Of a DNA stretch of 64,000 nt, positions 21,887 through 35,200 are shown piece after piece (positions within the stretch are counted from its first letter, which is position 1; the number at the start of each line of letters is the position of its first letter). Location: assembly GCF_000485595.1 (NCBI RefSeq), contig NW_014577152.1, positions 467,332 through 531,331 on the forward strand, read 5' to 3'. The notes under the pieces are model-generated. The model saw nothing but the letters and a program-made list of their open reading frames with translations, was not told where the DNA came from and did no database searches. Both the position numbers and the translations under genes were made by a program. Origin of the DNA: Priapulus caudatus. Lineage: Eukaryota > Priapulida > Priapulimorpha > Priapulimorphida > Priapulidae.

Positions 21887-24800
21887 GGCGCGATGTGTTG
21901 AGTGATATATCGGTTTATTTTGTTCTCCGTTCTTACACGTGGATATTAAAATCGTTACTAGTTTGCTTGCTCGGTGGTGTTACTTCTACTCGCGTTAGCG
22001 TTCTTCGTCTGAGCGAGGCGGTATCCTGTTCTCCTGCTTGCGTGGGTGGGATTTGTGAGGCGCCGGGGGAGGGGAGGGTGACCGGACTCTTTGCGCAGCG
22101 TGTCTGCGGGCGTCAGTTCGGTCTCCTTCTAGTCGGCGTAGATGGCGTAGGTTAACGCCTGCTGCCATCCGGTAGTGGTAGGGCACCTGTGCACCCCGTC
22201 TTGCACAGCCCGCTGAGAAATCTAGCGCCTGATGCAGGGCGTGGCATGGTTGAATGTAACGCGCTAAGATGACATCGGTTTCCTCCACACGAGGGCCGTA
22301 GTCAGTTCCTTCTAGTTACCGGCGCCAGTAAGTAATTCGTAGAACTTTGGGTGTCATCAGAGAGAGTCGTAACACTTTGCGGGACCTTGCGCTCATTCAT
22401 TAGAGCTTCCATACATGCAATCACCCTTGGAGCTAATGTCTGTAGAGGTGTAATTGTCACGTAGACAGGAAAGTTCTACCGGGAAAACCGATAAGGGGTC
22501 GGCACAATGGGAGTGTTCGGTGGGATAGTCACATCCTCGTGAGTAACCAGCTGTTGACTTGCATACCATTCTATATACCAATATGCTCAGCTTATAGCAT
22601 TTTAGTTTCACTGATGAACTAAGGTCATGGGTTTTCCGGCTTTGTATCCCAATAATAAATAATTAACACTGTACCGTATCAGCAGCTGGTATCATGATAA
22701 TAAACGGTCGTAAAATACATTTCGGAGTTGACCGTTTTGTTTTTTCTCTTCTTGTGAATTATGATAACATATAAGTTTATACTACAGTGCTAGACTGATT
22801 TCAAAAGTTCCTGACTGTAATCCCTTGATTTGCAACGACTTCCAGAGTCAATATGTCTGCTAACTTGAACCAATAATTTTTTAAATAGTTTGATTTAAAG
22901 CGAAACAAACGTTTATAAACAATAATTAATAGGGAAATATTTTGAAAGTTGTATCAACATTAGTACGTGGAAGCAAAGCATCTATATTATTATCATCTAC
23001 ATACCTACGAAAAAATATCATCATGCATGGTGATGGTAATTTACATAATGTTGGTTTGGCACGTTAAAGCAGTCTAGTGCAGGATGTCAGAGCTGTAGTG
23101 TGCATGGTCGAGGAATCGTACGTACAGCCTGCAGCACAGGATGGCACAGGTAAACGCCAGGAAATCGAACTCAGAAATGCAGGAAGAGACAAACCCTAAG
23201 GATGGGTTGCAACCCGGAAACCCACAGCATCACATAGTCGTGTGGTGATTGTTGCCGACTGGTCGGTCGCAACCACGTCTCTTCCTGCCTCTAGTGAAGT
23301 AATATCGATCTAATAGAAATTAATCGCAAATCAATCATGTGTAGCTCTTCTTAAATTAAGTTGCTCTGGCAATGCAGAATCGCTGAATCTTCGCATGCAC
23401 TGCATGATGCAACGTGAAAGGTGCAGGATAGATAACAAATAGACGCCTAGTGTGTTTGTGACCAGCCGATGATGAGTCAGCTATGACGACGGTGAATCAT
23501 ACCGATAAAGCTTCCTACCGGCTATAAAAATGTACGATCTAGATCGAATGTCTGATGTGTATAGGCTAACAAAACTTTCTACAGTGCCTGCTCGTCCTCC
23601 TGTCTTCTTGTTATGAAGGAGATAATACGGTGGGGAAATAAGCTGTTCTTGTACTTTTAAGTAATTGGCAACCAAGGGGCTGAGCAGCGAGCTTGTATTT
23701 TAAATGGGAAAGGCTGTACCTGTCGAGGTTGCTCAGGTGTAAGTAGGTCAGTCTATTAGGTACACATCTGTAGATACATTATATCGGCATATCTGTGCAA
23801 TTCATATAAAGATAGGGCAATGTCGACCAATGTCTGATGGCTATATCTAAGTGCATCTATACCACTTAGGCGGAATTAAAAGTAATTTGACATAGGCTGC
23901 AAAAATCCCCCGAATCATTATTGTAAAATATGTCTGATTTCTTCTACAACAAACCATTACTGTAGCATCACAATAACTAATATTTAGAAATGGAAGAAAT
24001 GAATCACGTGCTCGGTGTTTCACTGATATTTACATTTCTGTGTTTATTCACTGTCAATATTGAAACAGTTGAAATGTACACGCACATCTGTAACTGGCAT
24101 ATAACACCATGGTACGGTTATTACACAAGTATAGAAAACCTATAGCTATGTAGTATATCATGCATTTGTACATAATTGTACAGTTTTACAGTATATCACG
24201 ATTTAATATGTATATTAGTTTTAAATATTTTTACAAATTATTAGTAACTTGGTTTACTGTGCGCCATAAAAAATCCTCTAAGCACACTTTTTAAATAGAA
24301 AAGATGCAGATGTAAAACATCTTTACCAAACATGACACACTTACATGCATTTCACACGTGTTAATAATTTGAACGTGTATGTCGTTTTGCTATAGAAAAA
24401 CGTCTGCTTTCAAAGAATCATAAGTGCATGCAATAACAATAATAGAAACGAACAATTATCCCAGAGATGACGCTACCACTGCCCACAAGGGCTTCACGAA
24501 CAACAGAACATTAAACTGTTCTTACTGATACAATAGCATTCTGGGTGAACATCAGATCATACGTTCCTCTATTCAAAATTGAAGAAAACGCGCACAACCG
24601 ATCACATGAAAATATCTTTTATAACATATAGCAAACGATTTCTAAAACATTTTTTAAAATTATATTCAATGCTATAGTTCGCGAGAAAATGCTTGATAGA
24701 TGTGAGATATATTGAGCTTGAAGTCACGACGCTTCTGATGCGTTCCAAATGTATTAGAAAAGAAATTCGGTTATGAACTTATTTTTAAGTATGTATGTGA

Positions 24801-24971
24801 TCTATAATCACATTATTTTATAATGCCGCATATAGATTTATATATCACATAATAATTCACGACCAGTGGTTTTTCTCAAAGTACTGTTATGTTAATTATT
24901 AATTTGTTTAGTTACTGCTTGCCCTGTACGTGGAAACATTACACCAATTCTAGCATGTAAATTACATCGCA

Positions 24972-25037
24972 GATATTATCAGGAGTAGTTAAAGGGAGTA
25001 ATATATCTAAATTCCCTTTATCTACTCCTGATATTAT
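24972..25037. repeat. Hairpin of the ATATCAGGAGT family
   Basis: The arms ATATTATCAGGAGTAG plus TAAAGGGA and the near-exact inverse flank a 16-base loop. It is the cleanest of the hairpin copies in the window. Confidence 0.75.
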
Positions 25038-25455
25038 GGAGCTGTCATTGCATTTTACGGTATAACAAAAATATTTCAGAATATTACTTCACTAGGTGGC
25101 AGCATCTTGACAGTTAGTCTGTTAGGTAGAATGCATACCGTTGTAACCCGCTATCATATTAGCGACCTACACCACCGAACCTGCTACACTCAACAACAGG
25201 CGCATGCCGATGTAGATTTGACTAAAGCTGTGTTAATTTTACATTTGCATTATATATACTGTTTATAGGACATCATTGCACAAATTAACTCAAATTTAAC
25301 GTTGCGTCAAACGACGTATTAAATGGAAGGGTATTGCGAACAGTGATAAATATATGACAGGATAGAATTAGCTAAGGTAGAGTAACTCTGAAGGACCCGA
25401 TCTCTTTGTGCAAATTGGTTCACTGCTCTGTAAAGCTTGTAACTATACATCAGGT

Positions 25456-25461
25456 TTTATT
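25456..25461 (-). terminator. Candidate polyadenylation signal of the espin-like gene
   Basis: A minus-strand AATAAA lies 55 bases behind the stop codon at 25516. Its position fits a short 3' untranslated region. Confidence 0.45.
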
Positions 25462-25515
25462 CTTCTGTTGTTAGCTAACGATATCCATCTAGAGTCGCTA
25501 ACTTTGTTTTTCGGG

Positions 25516-25689
25516 TTATGTTTTGGGCTCGAGATGCTTCTTCTTCATTAGAAGTTCCTTCTTCCACGGGGGCATTTGCTCTTCGTCATCTTCCAGTTCC
25601 TCTGACGGGCCTTCCTTGTGTCTTTCTCTCTGCTCCATCAGCTGCCTCTTCCACTCGGGTATCCCGGCCCACTTTGCTTCCTCTGATTT
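25516..25689 (-). CDS. Espin-like gene, last exon: two W-K actin-bundling motifs
   Basis: Follows a TTTTCAG acceptor and encodes 57 residues before TAA. IPEWKRQLMEQRERHKE and MPPWKKELLMKKK match the second and third W-K motifs of the espin C-terminal actin-bundling module. An acidic stretch (EELEDDEEQ) separates them. Confidence 0.9.
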   Translation of the reverse strand, partial: KSEEAKWAGIPEWKRQLMEQRERHKEGPSEELEDDEEQMPPWKKELLMKKKHLEPKT

Positions 25690-27330
25690 CTGAAAATGTA
25701 AAGTATTTTTAATTAAAGCGTTTAATATATAACATGCTCCTCGTGACATTATGGGATGTCAACACTCACTCCGTGTTTTCCTCATCTCCTCGACAATTAC
25801 GTACAGGATCCGTCGTAATTACGTGCTTACGTCTTATTCCTGACACAAATGTATTTTCGGTTTGAAAGGGATGGAATTAATAAAGAGGAAGGAAACGGTT
25901 ATTTGCGGAACGCGGGATTTGGACATTTTAATTACGTATCTAGAAACCGGGATATAACAGTCACATCCTTCGTTATTCGGGATTATAAGTCAACGCGCAT
26001 GCGGGAAGACCATGAGTTGCGATTTTATTTAACTGGGAATTGACTGGAAATTACATATTTTCTACCAGTGGAACTGGGAGTAAACGCTGCCCCTCTAGTA
26101 ATGATGTCAGTATAATATGTAAATCACCTTGATCTCATCTTCCTGATGGACCTTCCTCACAAGTAGTTCCTTCTTCCACGGAGGGATCGGCTCGCCTGAA
26201 ATAACCATCATAGAGTTCACTGTTCGCTGCCAAATGTAGATATTTGTAATTTTATCAATTATTATCAAAATCTATTTGTTCCATTCATATCTCTTGACGC
26301 ATGTTCTACAGATACATGGGATGCATATAAACGATAATTAAACATATTCATAAGGTGGAAGGGTGATAAATGATGGAAAACTCCATCTGCGCACAACTTT
26401 ATCTGTTTGTAAAAGATGTTGGGCGATATAAGTGACTCAGCAACAGACAGAATAAATGAAATCCTCAGCCACGTACCGTCAATGATAACCGGTTTAATAG
26501 AGTGGTCGTGCGCCTTGCTGACGAGTGATGCCCCCTGGCGGGCATTTTCCTTATTTTCACCGACGTCGTGCTTCTGTTCGCGGATCTCGCTGGGACGAAT
26601 AAGATGCTCCACGTATACCAGCTTGCTCTTGCTGGGACTTGCAGACGCCCCGTCGTCAGGTGCGCTGTGCTGACTAGTATGAGAGCTCACTGGTTCCGGC
26701 ATCGCAGATTTGCTGGGGCTGCACGGCCACGGCTTGTTTTCGTCTGCTTTTGCCTGCTCGGTTTTTGATCGATTCAGCTGATTCTTAAGAAGTTCGCTCG
26801 GTTTCATGTTCGACTCCGATATTTTGTTCTTCACTAAGCTAGGCTTCAGCAAGTGCTCTTCGCTCGACTCGCTCGATACGCTATCGGAGATCGAAGCGTT
26901 CTCCTGTTTTGGCTTCGATGACGTCACCGGCAGACTGTCCGCTCTGACGATGTCACCTTCTACACTGGCGTTCATTCTAACAGGCAATTCGTCGTCCGCA
27001 GTGAGGACGGACTCCGGACTTTCGGCATGCGATGCTGGTCGCATAATCTGCTGCATTGAGCTAGGTCTTATGTTGTGCTCCGTCACCACTGTAGGCGCTC
27101 CTGTCAGTACGGTGATCACTTTCTTAGCTGAAAGAGGAGCACATTGCAGTTTATATTCGTACAGATCATTAATCACGAACCTTCACTACATGCCTCATTC
27201 TCTTCCCTCCATTCTTTTTTATCTTCCTCCTCCCCGTCCTTCTTGCCCTCCTCTTCCCCCTTTCCTCATCCTTCTCCGCTTCCTCATCCTGTAGTTCACT
27301 CTTCTTAATCATCCTAAGCATCATCATCAC

Positions 27331-27370
<40 letters not shown>

Positions 27371-29230
27371 TCATATATTGATACAGACAATCCCTCATAC
27401 ATAATACCAAAATATAAGTCCACATACCGTAAACGGTCTTACCATTTTTCTTAAAAGGCTTCGGTCCGGGTTTTAGTTTGATGCCAGTCTCGATTTCGGC
27501 TAGCAGGGAATACCTCTGAGTCTCCGGCGGAGCTGCAAGTCGTACGAATGACTGTTTTAGGGCACAACATAATCGATAATGGTGGCGATCAAATTTACGA
27601 AGCGATTGAAAACATATAAAGGTATTCTGCCACAACGAACAATCAACCACTAAAACAACACAACCAACAAAAAAACCCAACCACAACAAACAAACAAAAC
27701 AACAACAACAACAACAACAACCAACAAACTCACAAACAACAACACGGACAACCAATATATCATAATGAATAACTCATAAAACATATAAAGAAGAAAAGAA
27801 CAAGAAGAAGAAGAGAAGAAGAAGAAAAGGAGGCGAAAAGAAGGATAGGCAGTAGAAGAGAGAGATGGGGATGAGAATGAGGATGGGGATGAGAATTGGA
27901 ATGGTAATGGGAATGTGAATAGGAAGGAATGGGAATGGGAATGGTAATTAGAACAAGAATGAGAACGAGGATGAGAACGAGGATGATAATACATGGTTTG
28001 CATACCATCCTGTTGTTTGTATCGTCCTGCCACGCTGCTAGTTCCGTCGAGCATGTTCGCATCAGCACTTGATGCCATCATGGGAGGTGGAGGTGGTGGT
28101 GACGGGTCATCACGATGAATGACGGAAACCTCGTCCTCAAACGTCACCGACCTTCTCCTATAGATATCACAAACATGGCAGGCGGACATCACATCACCGT
28201 ATGAGATGACGGGTGCTTCTAACCACTTATCACCTCGTAGAGAAAGTTTTATCGCAGCAGTCAAGCGTGGGCGGGAAATGCTTATAGAAAGCCTGTCAAT
28301 TTATGATGTAATCGCAAATTTTCACGAGGCGTCTTTCAGCCTCGTGCCGTGACTGCGAAGTTATGATACCGCCACGTTTCGCAAGTGGCTGAAAAGCAGT
28401 GCGATCAATATATACTGGAAATGCACATGATAAGGTTGTCTCCTTAATATTTCACGCTGCACCAGCAATCCCGTCACGTAGTGATTCCAGTTTTTTTTAT
28501 TAATAATTTACTTCGACAATGACTGCCTTAGCGGTTCTACCCAACTCTGAAGACGGTCAACTCTAAGAGCTGAGAACTGGCATATATATATATAGTTATT
28601 TATATATATATAGTTATTTATATATATATATATATATATTTGTTTATTTAAATATATGCTAATAAGATTTGCTTTAATTACAAAACATGCGCAACAACAA
28701 AACAACTAAACGTTGTCGTATAAAAAATCGTATCGTAGCGAAAATATCGTTTAATCGTATCAATATCGCATAATCTGATTACATACCTTATTGAGCTGTT
28801 ACTGCCGGCCGAGCTGGCTCTCATGCTGGGTGGACTATTCGACGATGCCGTGGTGGATGACATCGAATCGCTTATAGAGCTAGATGTCAACGATGATGGT
28901 TGCCGATGACCACTAGGTGGCAGTCCTGCAGTGATAGCGTCAGGAGGCAGTGCAAGCTCGGGTAGCTGTGAATCTAAGTGGGCTTTAGTCTCATGCAGTT
29001 GCTGCGGATGGTGATGCTGTTGTGGTGGTGGTTGTGGTTGTTGTTGTAGTTGTTGTTGTTGTTGTTTTTGTTGTTGTTGTTGTTGTTTTTGTTGTTGCTG
29101 CTGCGGCTGCAGTAATTGTCCATGTTCTGGATGTTTTTGTTGCTGTTGTTGTTGCTGCTGCTGCTGTTGTTGTTGTTGTCGTAATAGTTTTAGGTGCTGT
29201 TGTTGTTGCTGCTGCTGTTGTTGCTGCAGC

Positions 29231-29262
<32 letters not shown>

Positions 29263-32200
29263 CTGTTGCGCATCACTCACTCAGCCTCTCCCGCCGAGTC
29301 AGCCTCAGCTAAGCAAACACCACGCCGACACAAGCACGTGACGCCGCGCCGACGATGCGCGGGACGGCGACAGCTACGTCCGCCATGTTTACCAAGCGCT
29401 GCCGTTCACCCGTGACGTCACTGAAGCAGACGATACCAGCAGCGAGAGTGGTGAGATCATCATGGTGAGTATCTCGACGGGGTCGACAAGCTAAACAAAG
29501 ATGTGAGGACAGCGATGCGTCCACCATGCCCTCGCCGATGTACGGAATAGCGCCGTCGGTCGACATCTGTATACTTGACTGCTACAATTACCACCGACTA
29601 GTCTTATTCAGTGGACTCGCGCAAATAATTCGCGTCTCCAGTGCGACGCGAGTGGGAGAAACGGTCCGTGCGCTGTTAAGTACGCGTGTAGATTCACGCG
29701 CCTTAACGCCCGCCATATACGTGTCCCACGTCCATCAGCTGTCATCGAATTAGGACTGCGTGTTAGCGAAAACATGCGAACTCTGCCAAACCTAGAACAA
29801 GACGACTCTTGCGCTTCCTGCGAGGAGCGAGACGAACATGACATGACCGCGTAGTAACAACTCTCAACACTCTAGCAGCCGAAAGAACGAACGTGGGATG
29901 AACACCGAGTTGACACAGCAGCCATCGTAGCTCTGCGGCTGCCACACCACGCCACTTATCTCAACTTCACTAACAGCAGCGAACCTCGTAGGTACGGGGT
30001 GCGAAATTAGCGCGAGTCCGGAGTCAAATACTCCCTGATTACTGTCAGACTCCCTAATTTGACATATGCAGGAGTCCGTGTGACTCCCTGAAAATTCTAC
30101 CATACTAAACTAGTTCGTTCGGGAAACGGCCTCGCGGAATTACTGTATTTTTTCAGCTAATGTCCAAAGAAGATTTGGCAGACGTGCAACTGCATGAATC
30201 TTAAAGATCTTTAATTTTGAACCTCAGACTGCAGACTCCCTCATTTTGCTGCGGGACTCCTCTTTTTGAGGGTTGACTCCCGCGTGTTCAAAAGTTAATT
30301 TCTACCTCTGTAGATACTACTATAGAACATCGTAGAACCTATAAATACTACCTATAGAACCTCGTAGAACCTATGATACTTCCTATAGAACCTCGTAGAA
30401 CCTATAGATACTACCTATAGAACTTCGTAGAACCTATAGATACTACATATAGAACCTCGTAGAAGCTATAGATACTACCTATAGAACCTCGTAGAACCTA
30501 TAGATACTACTATAGAACATCGTAGAACCTATAGGTACTACCTATGAACATCGTAGAACCTATAGATACTACCTATAAAACCTCGTAGAACCTATAGATA
30601 CTATCTATAGAACATCATAGAAACCTATAGATACTACCTATAGAACCTCGTAAAACCTATAGATACTACCTATAGAAACTCGTAGAACCTATAGATACTA
30701 CCTATAGAACATCGTAGAACCTATAGATACTACCTATAGAACCTCGTAGAACCTATAGATACTACCTATAGAACATCGTAGAACCTATAGATACTACCTA
30801 TAGAACATCGTAGAACCTATAAATACTACCTATAGAACTCGTAGAACCTATAGATACTACCTATAGAACATCGTAGAACCTATAGATACTACCGATAGAA
30901 CATCATAGAACTATAGAATACTACCTATAGAACATCGTAGAACCTATAGGTACTACCATAGGAACATCGTCGTAGAACCTATAGAACATCGTAGAACCTA
31001 TAGATACTACCTAATAGACATCGTAGACCTATAGGATACTACCGATAGAACATCACTAGAACCTATAGATTACTACGATAGGAACATTCATTAGAACCTA
31101 TAGTACTACCTATAGAACATCGTTAGAACCTATATAGTACTACCTATAGAACATCGTAGAACCTATAGAACATCGTAGAAACCTATAGATACTACCTATA
31201 GACATCGTAGAACCTATAGTACTACCTATAGAACACGTAGACCTATAAATACTACCTATAGAACTCGTAGAACCTATAGATACTACCTATAGAACCTCGT
31301 TAGAACCTATAAATTAACTACCTATAGAACCTCGTAGAACCTATAGATACTACCTATAGAACCTCGTAGAACCTATAGATACTACCTAGACCCCCGTAGC
31401 TGCGCTCAGCTCATGTAAATNNNNNNNNNNTTCTGCTGCTGCTGTTGCTGCTGTTGGTGTGTGTAAGAATGCTTCGAATATCATCGTTTGCGTTCTTGAT
31501 GCTCGACTGTTGCTTGTAGTTCGATTTTGTTGTTGTGTTGTTGTGCTGCTCTGTTGCTGCTCGGCTGCTGCGCTGCTAATAGTTTTTTGTGTTTTGGCTG
31601 CGTGCTGCTGTGCTGCCTGACTGCCTGCATGTCGTCGTCGTTGTCCTCCTCTTCTTTTTGCTTGTTTTTCTATGTGTTCTTGTTCTTGTTGCCGCTCCGT
31701 GGTAGTTGCTCGCTTCTGCTGATGCTGTTTGTGCACGTGTCCGCTGAGCACACAATTATCTGCTGTTCGCTGGCTTAGGAGCGGAGGGAGAGTTTGTGCT
31801 TTGGGGAGAAGACGTGGGCGTTCAGCTGCGAGAGGGAGAGTTCTCGGGTACGCCTCGCGCATAGAGTTAACCCTTCTTCTCTACGGCGCCATGGATTTCT
31901 TAAGGATGACTTCGCTGAAAGCTTGCGTGGACGATATCGACTAGGCTGGTTGCGCGGTGAAACGGGGGAATTGGTTTAGCAGAGAGTGGTGAGCGTGCGG
32001 GTGCGTGCAGCCGCGAATGTCCGCCGCTCCTTCGACTGCAGCTGCTCGGTTACGGTCGCGTGTTGACTGACTGCGTTGCTGGTCGACGCGTCGGTGCTGC
32101 AACTGCGGGTAGTTCGTCGGGGTCGTCACGAGTTCCACGTTCAGTCCGTAGTGCTTCATCATCGACGTCTGCGGCAATCGACCGTAGATGTCGACTCGCG

Positions 32201-35200
32201 GTTCCGTTGCCGCGCCGCCGCTCGCGCCCTTTTCCGCGGCTTTCTTGCTCTCGGCTTCTTTGGTCGTCTTGCCTTCTTAGCACTTCTTCTTCTGCGTCGG
32301 ATCGTAATGGTCAACCCGCCCTGGGCGTCGGGCGGAGAACACTCGCGAGCGCTGTACGCGGACAGGGTCGGTGCGCGGCGTGGCACCGGCGAGAGGGGCG
32401 ACGCCGCCGGCCAGTCTGTCGCGCCGTCGCCGTCGCCGTCGCGGGTATTTTGAGTATCCGTGGATGTCTACGACTCCGTTCGTCCGTCGTAGGCGAGGAG
32501 TCGTATCGCGCGGCGGCCAGCCTGCCGGTGGGCACTCTGCACGGGGCATCACCTCCCCGCAGCTGCAGCGCTAACCGTTACTCGACGGGAGGCTCCACCA
32601 GTCGCCTGCCACGAACGTCAGTGAGCGAGCTGCAGGACTTCGTGAGCGCCGCTGACCGCCGCCGCACGATCCCGCTGTTACACTGCGGGCAGTCCCGTCC
32701 AGCAGGTAGCAGTCTTGCACGTGTGCACGTGCAGTGGCGCCACAGTCGCTGCGCTTGTTGCGGGCGGCGACCGCGTAGCGAGGCCGCGTCATTCGGGTTT
32801 CGCTTAGGGATGCAGCGGCGGTGGCTCCTGTCGGGCAAACCTTTCGCCTGTTAACGACACGATTGAAAAACGACCACGTATCCCGAGCTCTGTGAACACA
32901 GGAACGGATGAACAACACACTTAAACAACACACTGTGGAACAACGACACGTGTGACACACACACTGTGAATAACGACACTGCTGAACAACGACACGAGTG
33001 ACCAACTACTATCTGCGAGTAAACAAATCGTGTTGTTAGGATTACTTACCTGGAAAGAATTGCCAAGTTTATGAAAAAATACGGCAAGTTTACTGAACAA
33101 CACAGCGTCCAGGTTATCGAGTCAATAACGTTAGTTTAGAAATGCTTAGTGAATTTAGCCACGTTTAAGAGCAACAACGTCAGGACTTCCGGAATAAACC
33201 CAATGTGAAGTTTAGGAATAACATATGTTAAGATTTATGAACACACTGGCAGCAATAACGACAACTTTAGGAACAACAGGCATTTTGAAAAACAGCCCAA
33301 CAAGTCGTTTTATAAACAATATTGTTAGGTTACGAACAAATCACAAGACTAATGAAATAGTGACCTCTGAATGAGGCATCAGTTATTATTGGTGCCGATC
33401 CATATTTCTTATATATAGTTTATTACGAGTATAAACTATTATCATTATTATATGAATCTAATATTTGGTATCAAAAATAATTCGTAATTTGTGGACATTT
33501 TTGTATTTCTTATATTTTTTTTGTAAATGCTGTTTTAATGAAGTAATTAATAAGCGCCTTCACAGCCGTGATTTGTGCGCGGAGTCCTTGTGTCTTCGTT
33601 GGTTCGTGACTATCTAATGTTATTGCTGTCGTGTGCTACCTCTAATAATTTTAGGAATGTACAGCGCACAAGACGTGGAAGTAAATCATAGATTCGCAGT
33701 GATATTGATATTTGAACACTAGTTTTACTACATTTAGTATAGCTACACTGACTATATCTCCTGATATTTTGTGTAGAACAAATGTTTAACACTTGTATCA
33801 TTTCAATACATTATTGAATTCCATAAGCAATGATGTATCATTTAATAATGATAGTTTGTTTACCTACTATAAAACTTCTTTTTTTACGCATCGCTAACAC
33901 ATTGAGCCAAAAATAAGAAAAATAGTAATTGCCGTGTTAACCTTGCATCCATTCTCTGCCTAACCGTGTAAAGACTATCCAATAAACAGACTTCCATTGA
34001 GGCAACATGGAACAGTAATTATAGGATTGGGGAAACGCAGGCAAGCTGAATTTGCTTATAAAGCATCCAAGGTAAAATAATGCTCAAAACAAACGCAGCG
34101 TTAGCACCTAACAACCTATATATTTTACTCCTTCATCTCATGACATCTATGGACGCGTGTAAACACAGACACTGTTCACTGCAAGTCTAAAATAAATGTA
34201 TGAACCCGTTCAATGCTATAACATTACAATTCACGCTGCCGAGAACAGCGAATAATTAGAGAAGCTAGAAAGATAGGTTACCTTTATGTGCATGGCCAAC
34301 GCTGCAATGGAGTCTTCTCCTCGCTTCCAGGATTATAAGCAGTTATGTAAGGCACCCAGCAGCGCGCCACCACAGCGACCAACCATTGACAGTCACTGAC
34401 TGTCTTCTCAGCCTTCACTGCTAAATGGCTCTCTCGAAACGGGCGAGTAAGCTGAGCGCGTTCCGGCGCTCTCAGAAACGTCGTTGCTTCCCGCGCCGGA
34501 AAGGGACAATGCACGCTGTTCGGTTGACCATGATACGATGTAGTAATACACATGGCATGATTCGGCGAGAAAATGGTTCCTTAGCACGTTCGGGCCGGGA
34601 AAACAATGAGCGGTGCGCCGTTATACATTCCGGGGGCCGGGGGATGTTAGATACCACGGACTTTCGCCTGTTATGAATAACGCCGTAAATACGCGTAATG
34701 CCATGAAACGCCGGAAATTTCAACGCGGCGGCGCTCATTCTTCTGCCTTTTGCTACCGTAGCGCGTGTTTAGATTACGTTTCAGTCACAATTTCAATAAA
34801 GCACCTAAGGGTGCTCTACACACCAGGTGGATTAAAAAGCTGGAAATGTGCTCTAATTCTTCATTCATTTTTTACATTACCACGTGCAGCGCATCAAATG
34901 AATACTAATCAGAAATGGTTTGTCTATATAAGAGTATTCTTGTCAGTAGAGTATTATAAATTAATTCTCGATAAGTGTTAGATAAGCTTGAAGTTTACAG
35001 TTTAAGTCAATATAGGGTTCTATCAAAGCATTAGCAAGAGACATGTTTCACTGTGACTATACATGCTCAACCTAAGGGAATGTAAAGATCTATGTCGCAG
35101 TCTGTGTGTAACAATTCCCTTTAAACAAATCATATTAACTTGTACTGCTTATTAGTATACATAACCACACTTGCTAGCACCTGTGGACTCCATCAACAAC

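Larger units (their letters stand above)
20003..25455. other. Intergenic region between profilin and the espin-like gene
   Basis: The first part is profilin 3' flank. The stretch from about 20270 to 22330 is richer in GC and CpG, with a CT-rich run at 21388-21505, and could hold a promoter or non-coding transcript. The open frames there (for example the minus-strand frame 21238-21843) show no recognisable domain, so I do not call a gene. The remainder is AT-rich and appears empty apart from hairpins. One inverted 12-mer pair, GCAGGAAGAGAC, lies at 23179-23190 and 23277-23288. Confidence 0.5.
29271..31420. repeat. Duplicated block A, copy 1 (left part)
   Basis: Starts abruptly at the end of the polyglutamine tract and matches 43645-45985 in the same orientation: a 0.7-kb unique stretch, a MITE-like copy, then the 32-bp minisatellite. 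It lacks an 84-base segment present at about 44161-44245. It stops at the N gap; its missing continuation matches the sequence at 35941-36960. It probably belongs to an intron or upstream region, duplicated in the genome or by assembly. Confidence 0.85.

Noticed and set aside
30311-31393. Regular repeats resembling a CRISPR array
   Set aside because: The units follow each other without unique spacers, there are no cas genes, and the genome is animal.
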